Below are positions 1 to 23,999 of a DNA stretch of 64,000 nt, in pieces; position 1 is the first letter of the stretch, and each line of letters begins with the position of its first letter. A program made the position numbers and the translations under genes. Source of the stretch: Manduca sexta (Eukaryota; Arthropoda; Insecta; Lepidoptera; Sphingidae). A model generated the notes under the pieces. The model saw nothing but the letters and a program-made list of their open reading frames with translations. It had not been told where the DNA came from and did not search any database. Location: the NCBI RefSeq assembly GCF_014839805.1, contig NC_051138.1, positions 7,190,983 to 7,254,982 on the forward strand, read 5' to 3'.

Positions 1-2484
1 ATCCAGTTAATCCCATGTGGTTATAAAATTATACTGTACGTACGCAGATAGTGTTCCAAATCAAGTGGTAAGAAAAGAAACCTAAAATAAAGGTAAGTAG
101 ATTAATTTGATTGCAATGAAAAGTGGTCAGGTGTCACTGGGGTAAAGCCCAGTGTACTAAAGTATTACACTGTACATTGCTACAACCAACAAGTGAGTAA
201 TTGTGTGAGAAATCCTCTCATTCATTTAGTTGCAGCTGTGAAACATGAGATTTTGATTCGATATCCAAGTGTAGCAATTACTAGAGAAGATTATAATTAC
301 TATCATCTAGATATTCCTCGATGAAGGTACCCCATGCACCCCATGTGCCGAATAGTGCCACTGTGATTTTGTTTGATACGCTGCTGTGGGTGTAATATGA
401 CAGTGTTTTAGACTAAGTCCAGCGTTAAAATAACCCGATAATTTCTAACTTCTCGGATGGCTTAACCCTGGGTCATAACACGAGGAACTCAGAATAAACT
501 CTCCGTTGTTCAGAGTTCATTAATTAATTCACGTACCCCGCAAAAAGAAAAAAGGTGGGTCAAAAATTATTATTACAATTTGTGAATTTTACTTTATTAT
601 GGGTGTGAACGATCGGTGTGCAGTAAACGTTACCTACAGAACATTATATGTGATTAAAGCGTAAAATTGCAGATCAAAAACGACTAGATTTCTTATTAAT
701 ATATATAACCCGCATCTTTCCCCGCATGATAGGAGAGTCTAGACGCCTTTAATGAGACTCAAATTTTTTTTTAAACGGATTGGGACAAAACAAATCTTAG
801 TTATCCTAGCCCCACCCCACTACCATAAATACTTAAAATATTGGTGTAAAGGCGCTTCTGGTCTACTGTCTAGTGTTGTTTCATGTTGTTTCTATAAACG
901 ACAGTGGTACAAATCTGGTCGAGCCACCTCTTAAATGCTGTAGACAACAAAATATGTGTTTACAATTTGACTATTTCGGACAATATTTAGAATATGCCAT
1001 AGATTGTTTCCCGATGTAAAAAATTTTGTTCAGCTTTGTTTATTTCACTACAACAATGATAGGGTTTGGAAAATGTCGAAACTTTTTCCAAACTATGTAT
1101 GTTAAATATGTTTCAATATATGCTTTAACTATGAGCATAATGTTCACAAACTGCTATGTTTCGTGACGTGCGTGTATTGGTTCGTTGCCCTGCCGCTGTA
1201 TCGACCCGTGACGTCATTACATTACTCCCTACATCCTAAAACCATGCGCATTTCGCGCCATACTTACCTAAAATTAGAAAATTGTAATTATTAGGTCGCC
1301 GTATTGGTCTAGTGGCAGAGTAAGTAGCATGTGAACCGTGATACTGGATTTGATTTCTAGGGCGGAGTAATAAAAATTGATTGAAAATACCACGCTTGGG
1401 TAGTCTGTGTTTAGTATTTGTGCCATAGATTAACCACATTATCACATCATGATAAAAAAAAGCGTTAGGCGCTAGTTGTGCACCTATCTACTTCTTCGGG
1501 GACAGACTTATGATGATATGTAAATCGCGGCTAGTTTCAGAGTATTGAACATTATTATCTGATGAATGCGAAGAACCTAGACGCATTTAAAGTTAGTAGA
1601 CTTTAGTTTCTATAATTATGCGATAACTGAGTCCGCGAGACAGCGAGTGGCATTTGTATTTTATATAGTTCTATCATTGTATAGATTAAGGTCAGTTAGT
1701 TTAATCCAACGCTGATTGAAATATATACGTATTGATTATGTAATACGTATGTAGGTATGTAATATACTATGTATGAGTATCTTCAGAAGGTAGCTTTTGC
1801 CACGAGCCTACTTTGACGTAATCGTATAGCAACAAAGAATAAAACCCATCAGGAAATAACTTTTAATTGATGAAAATGCACAAGCTTTTTTAAAATCTTA
1901 TAGCCCACGCGCTGTTAGTATAATATGGCGCTAAAATCAGTAATAGGTAGTAGTACTTATAATAAAACAAAAAAATATATCATCGACGTATTGCATCATA
2001 AACCAAAGTCCTAGGCTTTGTATTTTATTAATTTATGCACATTTAAATAGCAATAAATCACCTATAATGAAAATGATAAATTCAATTATTATTCTATTTT
2101 GTAATGTTGTTATTATTATTGCTAAAGACTAACTAAAGAGCTTCAAATTTTGAATGGAAATTAAATGAGTCTTTTCGGCACAGATAGTAAACTTAGTGTG
2201 ATTTGATGGAATTGTTGTACTTTTGTTATGACCACCTTTTAAGATGCAGGCGTGTAGTAAACATTTCCTTTTATGGGTTAAAAAAATCCCTTCTTAATGA
2301 TCAAGGAGATTTTTTTTATAAAAAAGTAAGTATATGGATGCTGATAGTAATAGTGTAGATTTAAATATAGTAATAACACGTAGAGCTTATACTTAAATAA
2401 AGAAAAATGTGGGCTTTAAATAGTGCATTGATATTATTACCCCACCATTATAAAATCACGTGTTCAATGCTCCAGTTCACTTAC
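1..2484. other. Left flank without visible exons
   Basis: AT-rich DNA in which I see no coding exon on either strand. The exon at 2485-2530 on the minus strand ends in a splice donor that points into this stretch, so much of it is probably intron of that secreted-protein gene. A degenerate tRNA-derived SINE lies at about 1295-1442. Confidence 0.5.
1295..1442 (+). repeat. Degenerate tRNA-derived SINE
   Basis: The head has an A-box-like TGGTCTAGTGG near 1305 and a decayed B box (GGATTTGATTTC) near 1345, followed by a non-tRNA body ending around a CATAGATTAACCACA motif. This is the organisation of lepidopteran tRNA-derived SINEs. It cannot fold as an intact tRNA, so it is not a tRNA gene. Family assignment is from memory. 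Confidence 0.5.
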
Positions 2485-2530
2485 CTATAATGGCCAGCGC
2501 CACGAGGGCGAGGAATCCTTTATAAGCCAT
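2485..2530 (-). CDS. First coding exon of a secreted protein (partial gene)
   Basis: On the minus strand an ATG at 2530 opens 15 codons reading MAYKGFLALVALAII, plus one base, then a strong donor (AG followed by GTAAGTG). This is a textbook signal-peptide n- and h-region, followed by a phase-1 intron just after the signal sequence, which is common in insect secreted-protein genes. The rest lies at lower coordinates, probably outside the window, so the product cannot be named. Two 5' arrangements are possible. Either transcription starts at the TCAGT initiator at 2551-2555, or this exon begins after the polypyrimidine acceptor ending at 2593 and is fed by the candidate exon ending at 9438. Confidence 0.6.
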
Positions 2531-2592
2531 ATTCACAGTCACGACACTTCACTGATCACTAGAGTCACTGGACAACACAAAACAAAATTCCA

Positions 2593-5500
2593 CTGAACAA
2601 AAAAAATAAACTCAGATGGCCGCGATGCGGCCGAGATTAGACGGAATCTGAAACAAAAACAAAAAGCTTTTTAGGTTCACGGCGACAATAATTATCATTA
2701 TTTCACAAGTACTCAAACTTGCAGTTTTTTCGTTAAGTGTGACTTGCGCTTAATTTATTTAAATTTTCCTTATACTTAAGTCGGTTCGTCTGAAATAAAA
2801 ATACACTTCTAGCTTTACCTAGGAACTAGGTATCTAATACACATAATCGATTCGCTTTGCAATTTGATTTTAGATACGCATTTAGAATACATTCAGATAG
2901 GGTTTTGATATTACAGTAAAATAGCTAACAAAGAGTAATAACTAATAAAGTTGTTATTGATTATAATAAAACTGCGACTAACATACTTTATATTGTGGTA
3001 AATGAAGCAGATTTCACCAATCTCAAAAAAAACAGTTAATAAGTGCTTAAGAACAGGAATATAGCCAAATATTCTGCAGTGAATACTATTTTGCAAATAT
3101 AGAAAGTAATTCGTAAATAAATACTTAAAAAATGGTGTATTATGTGAGGAATAATATTTGCCATGAAAGCTGTTTTATGCTGGCAGACTATACGGAGTTT
3201 AGTGTAACTCTACTCTAGATATATAACATTGCTTTAGTACTCTGTTATGGTGTTATATGTATAAATAAATAAATATTATCATAGACTGCATATTAAATTA
3301 TTTGTGCCCTCAATTTTAGGGATGTTTTAAAGTGTTATAAGTTCGATAACACTGACCCCATGTAATATTATGCAGGGGCGTTTTCCTCCAGCGTTATTTT
3401 GTTTAACTTACATTAAGACCCTTCATGGGGTGCGCGTTACATTAAATAAATTACAATCTTTGTCGCGTATAGTAATATAGAAGTAATTGTTGAAGTTTGT
3501 AAAAAAAATAATTTATAAAAAAATATGCCAATGGAATTGAAAAATATACGAGTTTACAAATACAGTACATTCTAGGGTGAAAAACGGAAACAATTTTTAA
3601 TACGAATGCTTGTCTTTTTACATGAATTTATACCAAAATAAGAGAATATTTAGATAAGGGACGGAACCCACCGGATTCGAAAACTCAAAGCCACCTAAAA
3701 TACATTGCAGCCCGGTGCAGTGGAGCGACGCGACGTGATGCCACGCAAAACTTGGTGACCGCCATTCTTTCAACTTAAATTTTGTTTTACCATAGATTTT
3801 ATATGAATAATTCCTAAAGCCCTCGTAAAGACCTTAAAAATCCTTAATCCGCAATAGAACAATCAATATGGTAAATTAAAATGAATGGATAAAATTGACT
3901 ACAAATAAAATAATGTAGTAAATTGAGAGGAAAACAGAATTTTTTGTTGTTAAAAACTAGAACTCTAGATCGATTTGCACTTGTGTTAACTTAACGGGAT
4001 TACCGGTAGGTAGATAGTAGCCTACCTACATGAAATTTTCACTATGCTCGTGGATCGAAATTTGAAATTTTGACTTTACCCCAAATTTCGATGACGAAAA
4101 AACCCTTAGACTATACAAAATTAGGCCATTTCAACCCGAAAAAGGGATATTTTCCCTGAAAGTGAAATCACTGCTAACCGTGCAGCGCGGTTTCTTTGTA
4201 TAATGCTATGTAGACGAGGAAACAAACAAAGCAAGATCATCGAATACCATTGTAATAAAATAATCGCTGTGAATTACGCTCTTAACCACGGAATGCTCCG
4301 TATGTAGTGCTTCGCAGAGGCTTGTAGAGCCGCCTAATGTCGCCGCACCATGTATTTACGCGCTAGTTTTTCGAATGTAGCTATGTACAGGGCGTTAATA
4401 TCGTCATTGCGTATACAGAATTTTATAACAGGATGTAACAAACACACGTATATTTTATTAAAAACAAATTAAACTCACAACTTTACACACAAAATATCAT
4501 TAATATAAGTAGTACGAAAGGTAAATTAGATCAACCTACAGATAGTTTTATTGATATAGTTATATGCTTTCGCAATATCGTTGATGCAAAGAAATGACAT
4601 TCTAATGACATCTCCGCCTATGCATTTCGATAGTGTGGGTAATATGTATTGCACACATCATAATACAGAAATAAATCTTGGTAGAACGCAACAGGATGTG
4701 AAAGACTGACTTTATATGTAAAAAAATAATGGCTACCTACTTTGGATTGCCGCCGCCCTTTAAACGTTAAATTGCCATGTGTAAAAAGAAACATTCCTTT
4801 CACACCCTCAACTTAGAGTTGTAAAACTAGGGTGTCCGAAAAAGGCCAGTGCGTGCAAGGGCATTCAACTTTATTTTTTTTCTGAGTGTGTGCTCTATCT
4901 CTTCACTTTTTGTTTATAACGTCAAGTGCTAAGTTATAAGTACTTTTTTTGCTAATAACTCTGCACCGGAACGCCATTTAGGGTTAGTTTTAACTGAGAT
5001 GTAATATTATTAATAATTTAATCTTTAGATTAGTACAATTAGGAAAGAATTATTAATAATATTACATATTATGTAGAATTAGATACCGAATTTACAGAGA
5101 AAGTATCGTATGAATACATGATCCTACAAATATGTTTTTATAATTAAAATTATCGCAGTCTGGTGAGTGGTGGACACTATTCTACCCAACAAACGAAGAT
5201 CTAGCGACCTGCCAACCTGAATTGCATAAGTAGCGGCGGGTGGAGTTATGTTTTAAATCTCCTGATAAATCATGCCAATTTAAAAAAAATTAAGAAAATA
5301 TTGGAAGTATGACAAAACAAAAATGTATCGTTCCTATAAAAATAAATAATCGAAGATGTCTAGATGAGGTAATCCCGTAGTCCATTACAGTTGATTCGTT
5401 TTGTAGAAATTATGACGCAATTATTTTGTTTATAATTAAAGGATGCAAGAATTGCGATTATAAGTCAGGTGTGCCAAGGCGTTGACATGGCGTACCTTTT

Positions 5501-8500
5501 TAACACCGTGGTATCACTATGCCTTCTTGTCAACTACTTTTTTACCTATTAATATTTTTAAACTGTGCTTTCATTAAAAACCGTTATGATTCTTTCCTCT
5601 TTACATTAAATAATACGGAAGTCAACTCTATGTAAATTAATTACTGATTCAAAATCTTTAGTTATTAAATCCCTTGGTGCCTCTACAATTTGTTATCTTT
5701 TTTAAAATCGGAGGTATATACATTTTATCGGAGTGTTCCTGACCGGTTTTGTAAATTTCATATACTTATATAACAATCAAATAATGTAATATTCTATGCA
5801 TGCACTGGTAGTTAGTCACAAAACATGTAGGTACTCAAAAACCAACATTTGGCAATTCGCAATGATGTCATCATTTTGTTTCAACAATATAACATTAGCA
5901 CACGCTTTTATTCGTCTTACATATGGACTACTCATTTTCCTTTTATTTTGTGATAAAAAGCGAGCTTACCATCAACTCTCGTTGATTCCCGACAAATCCT
6001 GTTTCTTTTAATAAACGATGTAGAGGCAAATTGCACTAAATTTGAAATATTGTAAAAAGTAGTAGCTTTAATTATAATTATTTATAGATTAGCACGTGAT
6101 CCCATTCAGTAATTTTGTTTTTCTATAGACTGTAACTACAAAGTATACGTCTGCGGTACAGCATGCATTACACACTGTGGTATAAACATACACGCAAGCC
6201 CGTACGTACACAACGGAAGACTATTTTCAGCTCCATTATACAGAAAGGGCCACGCGGCGCTCGACTTTATATTAAACGTTTTGAATATTTTAATACAATT
6301 ATAATAAGAATAATACTTAGTACTGGATTATTCAATGTTGAGCGATCTATCCGATCATATTTTATCGATTAGTTTATCAAAGAATAATTGTACAACCTGG
6401 GAATAAAGGCTTGCAAAAGAAGTATGCAGATTAAGACTTCAGGCAATAATATTTTTCTATATTAATATCGGCTCAGTGACTCTAATCACGACCGGATATG
6501 TCCCCGCTGACTTCTTGATGATTTTAACTAGACACAGAAATCTTATTTAATTCATTTGATCAAATTGTATACGGCCACATAAAATGACATTGAAACTATT
6601 AATTTTTAAAAATTACTACGCATGCCTATCCTCTGATGCACATATCCACGAACATTAAGTCAAGTTTTATCTAATAAAAATTCTGACGTAAGATGCTATG
6701 TAGGTACATACATAATAAGTAACTCCATTTTTGTAAAAACATTTCTCACATTTGTAATTTTGTAACTGAGACCAAAGCTATGAAGGTTTAAGTTTATTTG
6801 TGGCTGTATTACATTATTTTGTAGTGCTCTACTTATGAAATACTTCGTAAAATAATCGTACTTTAAATATTTAATGCACATAAACTTTCTTAGCACCATT
6901 ATATTATATCGTCGCTAATTTTATTCAGAGATCAGACCTTACATCTACAAGACAACACATAAAATTTTTGCTCAGCAGCATGAATGGGCCAGTTCAACTG
7001 AGATATCACCCCCGTCTCACAAAAAACAGCGAGTTGTGCCAGCTTGCTGTTGCTTTTAGAATCGTGAATGAGATTCCAGAGGCTCAAACAAACCCTTCGC
7101 CTTTTTAATCTTTATTCCTTTCTGAATAGTGTAACGGCAAGTATCCATGTTTCTTCCGTAAATGTAGAATGTGAATGTTTACACGCGGTGGAGATCACAT
7201 CCACAACAATCTTGTTCCGTCGGTTCTAAAAATTACACTTTATTTCATAGGAAATAAAATGCACGCATGCAAATTGTATTGGTATGGAGAGTGCTGGAAC
7301 TATCGCTAACATTGTTTGATAGTTGGGTGAAGTACTTTTTTAATTTGAATTATAACACATTGTATAAAATTAATATATTACTTAATACACTGAAGCATAA
7401 ATTATTGATTTGTAAATCTCCTAAATTGCTGACCAGTAAAAGGTTAGAGCATGCCTGAAAATAGCTAGCTCTACCAAGCACGAGTCTTACTCAACTACAG
7501 CGTAGTAACTTTTCAATAACTCCTTTTAATATAAGTAGGTACTATACGCAGCTATGTATTACGTCGGGATCCTTAGCAACGCAACGATCGACTCGTTCCC
7601 AAGTCGTCTGGAGGCTGCAATACTAGCGCCGCTCCCCCTCAATACTTGCGCTTTAACGAAGTAGATGCGAAGATAGGAAATCCCGTCTTGAGGTCCCCCC
7701 ATGCCGCGTCTGCGAGCCCACCCCCATCCCATAACCTACGCAAAAACTTTCTGATGCAAAGATGCACCGCTTTCATGTACTAACTTAGATTTTGTAGAGC
7801 TTTACTGAAGGAGATGGTACTTTTTATTAATACTATATCTACATTCAAAACTATAATGATTTTTTATCTCGTATGTAATTAGTATAGTATTTTTGAATTG
7901 CATTTTTTTATATTCGATAGGTATGAAATATGAATACGACGAATAACACTACCATTATTTTCATACATTCTCTTAGCATTTAAAGTTTTGCCAAATTTAG
8001 TTTTACTGGTCATTTTTGTCGCATTATCCCTTTCGTTTAAAAATAAAATGGTTAAAGAAATAAACACAGCAAGTCATTGATTAAATATGTTTATTGATAA
8101 CGAAGTTAATGTTAGTAATGTATGATAAAAGTAGATTTATAAACAATATTTCTATGTACGACAATCAATAACAGTAACGAACCGTAGTCTCCAAAAATGT
8201 AACTTTGCATTATTTTTAATTGACTGCAACGTTATTCACAATAAAAAATTTACAAGTAGAGGCTCTCTACCTGATGTCTTTTGAAGCTTCTAACAAAAAA
8301 TGGTTCCGCTCTTCGAAAGCCACACCTGTCGCATTACCGCCAGCTTACTGGAGATGTGAGGCAATGTATGATTTTCTGGCTTTTACGTCCAATTTTAGTA
8401 GAAAATTATATGTATATTTGAAATTCAGATGCGTTTATAAAATATAGATAGTATGAATCATTGCAATAATATTATTTATTTCCGGAAATTAATATACCTA

Positions 8501-9437
8501 TATGTGTGGTTTTTTAATTGATAAACACACAAGAATCTGTATCTAAAATAATGGTAGTATTTAAATGATAAAAAAAATATTTATTAAGGCATTCGGATGT
8601 TCCCAAGTGGTATATGTTGAAGGACTTTGCCAAAAATGTAGAGTTATTTCAGCTTTCCGTTAATGGGACACACCACGTGCTCCGACTTACGATGAATAGA
8701 TCGCAGTATTATGGACGCGATTACTCAGAACTAGACGAGGTACTTGGAAAATCTCACTTAATAACATATACAAACTTACCAAGTGATTACTTCATTCATG
8801 ATTGATTAAAATTACATGTATACATGCATCTAAATTGATATCTGTTTATCTAATCATTTTTTTATATAACTACTTACCAATTGTACAGCTATAGGTATTC
8901 GAAAAAATAACTCTCAGCTGTTGTCATTGTTTATTTGAGTTGGAAACAAGTTTTTTTTAATGTTCACAATCAAAGTGGCGATTGCAAATATACAGAGACT
9001 GTTTCTCAATATCCGCTGCCCACATGAGTTTTAGAAGGTTAAAATTGATCTCAGAATAATATTACTAACTCCTTTAGTAATAAATTCAGTACTAAAGGCT
9101 GTGAACCCATATATTCGGCTTAATTAAAAAACTGCTCATGCCGCCCCGCCGTACGAAGCACGCCGCGCTAGGTACCTAAGTTCTTATATGGAGTAGCGTA
9201 CTGGGCTAACATTAAATCAAAGTATACATTAAACAGCGGTTTAATTATCAAAACATATCCAAATGTAGCACCGGGAAGGGAAATATAACACGATACTATG
9301 ATTGGATACCCACCCGGTCAAGACGTCGTTATCGATCGCGGTCGCACATTCGCCGGGCCGGCGATGTTTGCAAAATACTTTTTGTAACAGAAAAAAAAAT
9401 CGAAGGGGTTTATAATGCATAATACGAGGCTGCTTAC
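2593..9437. other. Long noncoding stretch
   Basis: No exon-like open frame is recognisable; the short open frames are AT-rich and lack domain signatures or paired splice sites. A 20-bp perfect inverted repeat lies at 4999-5067, and an unusually GC-rich patch at about 7561-7740 has no coding explanation. If the 9.4-kb donor is used, most of this is intron of the gene with coding exon 2485-2530. Confidence 0.45.
4999..5067. repeat. 20-bp perfect inverted repeat
   Basis: The arm at 4999-5018 is the exact reverse complement of 5048-5067, separated by 29 bases. The arms are AT-only except near the ends (ATGTAATATT...). No target duplication is obvious. It could be a MITE remnant or a local inverted duplication. 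Confidence 0.6.
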
Positions 9438-9575
9438 CTGCGGAGATGAAGAGGTGGTATGGCGCTGCACCACAACACTAGAACCACAACACACACGAGA
9501 GGACGAGCGGCGACGACCGACCCGTCCGAGAAACCAACGCGGTATGAGTAACTTTCGTAGCTATGATATAAATGG
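9438..9575 (-). promoter_or_regulatory. Candidate promoter and noncoding 5' exon
   Basis: On the minus strand a TATA-like ATTTATATC near 9566-9575 is followed by GC-rich sequence (to about 9440) ending in a perfect donor, CCGCAG followed by GTAAGC, at 9438/9437. The exon-like part has no convincing start codon in a good frame, so I read it as a possible 5' UTR exon. The next minus-strand acceptor with a coding exon is the one at 2593/2592. This is inference from splice and promoter consensus only. Confidence 0.3.
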
Positions 9576-9579
9576 CCGA

Positions 9580-12500
9580 TGACATCCAATGAAAGACAAG
9601 GATGGCTGTTAAATATATCCTATCTCTTTTATAGTTCAACGAATGAACAAGGACGATTTCGGCTGAATAGGAATGATTTTCGCCGAGGGTCACAGGACCC
9701 GTGTTCTGCGCACGCAGGAAATTCGTTATGATAGTGCCGTTGGTAAAAATAAGGGCGACACAAGGCAATTGATCAAACTCTCCACTGAAATGTGTAGTAT
9801 TATCTGATTACTGATGTTTCTGCTTTATGCGCTTAGTGCATTTACTACTATGTTGATAAATGTTTACTTCTACACGTAAACAAAGCGATATCATGCGCCT
9901 ATGTCGCGATTATAAAGTGTAACTACATACATTGTTACATAGCCCAATGCCAAAGCCGGATATAATATAAAATATTTTCTTTACTTTGCATAGTAAGACA
10001 TAACAAAGTAGGAATGATTCATCGAGATACTGCCAGGTACTAATTAACAGTTCATTCCACTTTGTATGTAAGAAGCGTAAGAGACGAATGGAGTCGTTTA
10101 TTTAAACATTTAAATCTACGATATAAAATAACAAAATTCGAGCAAATTAAACGTGAAAACGTTTAATTTTACAACTGTACAGTTAAGTTGCATTCTTACA
10201 ACATAAATCGTATCATAGTCGAAGGCAGTAAGCATTATCCTGCATTTATTTTTTTATTAATTTTACTCTTGAGTCGTAATAGCAAAAGAGGTTTTATTGT
10301 TTAAAAGGTCTAGTCGTGTTTACATTAATTTTATCATTAAAAAAACAATTAAAGCAGCAAAACATCGCGTAATTCTCAAAAACATATATTTTATTGTATT
10401 TAAGAAAGAATATTATACTAACATGTGTGGAAATTTAAAGGACTATTTGAATAACTGAACAATTGGCCGTTGACCCAGATTCAGTAATTAATATGGATGG
10501 TATAACAATACGGCATAAATAGCTTACTCCTAGTTTCGTACACAGAAACATTTTTAATACAATGACGAGATGAGTAGGTTGTTTGCCTGTTTGTAAGCGT
10601 CCAACCGTAAACGGAAGCAACACTCCTCACAAATTTAAATTACAACGTACTACATGACACTCCTCTTAATACGTTAACCTGGGGAAAAGATGTTAAAACA
10701 ATAATTGTCAGTAGGTAAGGTGGTCCTTCGAACCGGAACATTTTTAGTGGGGAGATGGACAAATGTGATTGTTTACCTTAGTTCATCCTTCAGATTTCAT
10801 CTCAGATCCCTTAAATTAAGCTCTCTGTATCTCTAAAATAAATATTACCAAATATAAATTAACTTAGATATTTTTTTTTCTTAATCAGCATTAAGATACA
10901 TACAAAATTTAATATTCTGTTAAGTCGAACTGGGTACGAAAAAAATGGCTATTGAAATGCTTTAATTAATTGAATAAAATTATAATACCAATAATTATTT
11001 ATCCACTCTCTAAAAAAAAGCTTCCTTCAGGTATCCATTAGGGGCGTGGCAAAATTTAAGCCTTAGAAACGCTACCAGTCAATGTTCTCTTACACACGTG
11101 TTATTTTAAAAAAAATAAACGAGATTTGTTACAGTCAATAGATTTTTTTCTAAAAAAGTGATATATAAAATTATTGTAAAATTTGTAGGTCAAACGACTG
11201 GTTTAGTTTCTAAAAATACCAGAAAACGCGAATATAGGTCATCTCAAGATAGGTAATCTACCTACTGACCATGAATGACCTACAGAAAAATTATAGAATG
11301 TTTGATAACCTTTTATATTACGTTTTATTCCCATTACTTCTACCGAAGGTCACCATGCGACAGGATGAATATTTAGGAGCAAGATCCTATCTTGTCATAA
11401 GATCTTGAAATCGGCTGTAAAATTAATCAAAAAATTGTAAACACTTGAATATAATATTCATAAAAAACGTAGATTGCATGTATTCTAAACATATTTGTAA
11501 CGTACGGTAAAACGAAGTAAAAATATATTTTAACTCTACGACTTTACAGTTTAAAATACAATGTAACGTCAGTTATTAATCCCATTTAGTCTATGAAAAC
11601 AACATGTAATAGTGCTAGGGGCATTTATAAATGTCAATAAATAATAAATCTAAACTGATTACATAGTTTATTTAATATCTGTATTATAAAATAATAAAAT
11701 ATATAACAAACGAGTGGCAGTACTTAGCAGTATTATAGTAATAGGAACATATAAATTTTATATCTGTATTCCTTTAAAATAATCAGTGATGGCAACACAT
11801 CGATCTTTGGCTTTTAATTTTCTATATAGAATTTAGACAGTAATACATCTCAACACGAAAAATAGTACAAAAATAATTTATGGCACATGAAAATAAATTC
11901 GAAAAATATCTTCCTGTTCTTACTACAGTAATAATAATCCACTACATACACTTCATAATAAATATCAAATCCGTTAAATTGCCTTGTTTGGCTCTAAAAT
12001 AATCTCTAACATTCAACACGGCTACATGTTCCATGGACATTTAAATATTTCAATAAACTATATCTATACTATGTTAACATTTGCATTGAATTATTTAAAC
12101 ACTGATCAATTAATATAGACAATCAAGCTACCATTCAAAATGTTAATTATTAGCTCGTTAATATAACAATAAATATATTATTATGTTTTTATGAGGTTTG
12201 CATTATTTATATTATTAGGTATAGGAGGACATTTTCAAAGTTCGATTTCAAATATGGTCTATAGTCGGAAAAGTGTTAAAATTAGGGTAGTTAACTTAGT
12301 TTTATCATCTGGAAAAGGTATATTACTAAAATTGAACGAAGATAAATAGAGCTCGAGAAAAACTGGGCAAAGACTAATATGCGTGTGTCACCATTATAAC
12401 GTAGCCAGATATGGACACACTTTTCTCTTCATATCTGGCTTATGAATCTTGGAGACAAAATACAAGGGGATTTGACGGGCTGCATATATCAGAAATTAGG

Positions 12501-12960
12501 GCCCAAAATGGTCACTCAGTAAGCAGCCGTGATGCCAAAAATTAACAAAGAATTTTCTTAAGATCATGTGACAATTTTGTTGTCATAAATAAAGTTTGGC
12601 CGGCAACGCTCTAAATAGAGATACATTACAGATAAGCGAAAGGATGAATTTTGGCAACATTAGTATATCAAAGGATATATTATTATAAGAAATACATTCC
12701 AAATATAAGAATAAAGTGTAGCACATAAAAATAATATGAGTCAGACTAGTGGTGAGTTTGTCATATCCAGTGCAATGCGACGCGAAAATTTTCAGAAAAT
12801 GAATATTTATTTTTTATCCGCGCCCACTTACCACTATATTTATAACATTAATTATAATTGCTGTCTATTTTTTTGGGGCAATTTGCACTCACGTATATTT
12901 TTTGTTATTGTGAATATATGCAAAATCAAACATAAGAAACTACCCTATTTTCCGCAGTAT
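9580..12960. other. Intergenic, no gene seen
   Basis: AT-rich sequence with only short open frames lacking codon structure, splice sites in phase or domain motifs. It lies beyond the 3' end of the minus-strand glycogen phosphorylase gene. Confidence 0.5.
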
Positions 12961-12968
12961 TACCAGAG

Positions 12969-12974
12969 TTTATT
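12969..12974 (-). terminator. Candidate polyadenylation signal of glycogen phosphorylase
   Basis: TTTATT on the plus strand reads AATAAA on the minus strand, 94 bases past the glycogen phosphorylase stop codon. The position is typical for a short insect 3' UTR. Other AATAAA-like hexamers occur further downstream, so use is not certain. Confidence 0.45.
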
Positions 12975-13067
12975 GTACATTCTGACAAATGTTTGTTAAG
13001 GTGTATACATATGAATATTGGTTGTATGCAACGCGAGACGAGTACATATAACATTTTGAGACGTAGT

Positions 13068-23118
<10,051 letters not shown>

Positions 23119-23184
23119 TTTGAATTATCTACTTTAGATTAGGAAAGGCAAGACCAGTGCGCACAACAGACCCTGTCAGCCCTG

Positions 23185-23239
23185 ACTGATCTACCGCTGT
23201 TCGCAATATCGGTCACCTTGAGAAGGTCAAACTTATAAA
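23185..23239 (-). promoter_or_regulatory. Candidate glycogen phosphorylase core promoter
   Basis: Reading the minus strand, TTTATAAG (23239-23232) lies upstream of an arthropod-type initiator ATCAGTC (TCAGT at 23189-23185), 67 bases before the start codon at 23118. The TATA-to-initiator distance of about 50 bases is longer than the usual 30, so the initiator may act without the TATA-like motif. Confidence 0.3.
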
Positions 23240-23999
23240 GGTGCCACAGACTATATTGTGCGGCAGCCGGCAAAGCTACTCATATATAATAGATCTACGT
23301 TACGTGTTGGGAGTTGATCAATAATAGTAAATGAAACGTAAATGAGGGAGCAGAAATACTTTTATAGATTTAATGATGAAGCAATATTAGCATACGAAAT
23401 AAAAGTTTACGAATTAAACTATGTCGTATTTGATCAAAAATTCATAATAATAGAACGTGAACGGTCAGTGACCTTTCTATCTGTCAATGGAGCATTTGTG
23501 GATTTTTAAGCTGTGGTATAATTGTTATTATTTTGTTTGTGACTGTCATTTCAAAAGTATGGTTAACAAAAAAAACATTTTTCATTATTTAATAATTTTT
23601 ATATGCATATTATATATAATTATTGTATGCATATTATACAAAACCATTTTCTAAAAATCTCTATCGAAGTTTCGTTAAACTACATATTATGTACGTATTT
23701 ATAATAATAATGTAGCTTGAAAGTGATATACTATGTGAGCACTTAGCTTTTGGCCGGACTAGTGACCAAATCTAAACATTTGTGAATATGTTGCGGGAAG
23801 GGGGATTGAATTTCTTATACCTAGCAGCAGTTGCCCTCGCTTGACTCCAAGTGCTCCCCTGGCGCGCGAGATACGCTAATGTCTTTTGTCTCAGTACTTG
23901 TTATGCGGAAATGAATGAAATTGAAGTTCTATAGACTCACATCACAACTTTTGTTTATTTTAGGCCTTCAATGTATTTGTTTTGCTTACACTACTTATA

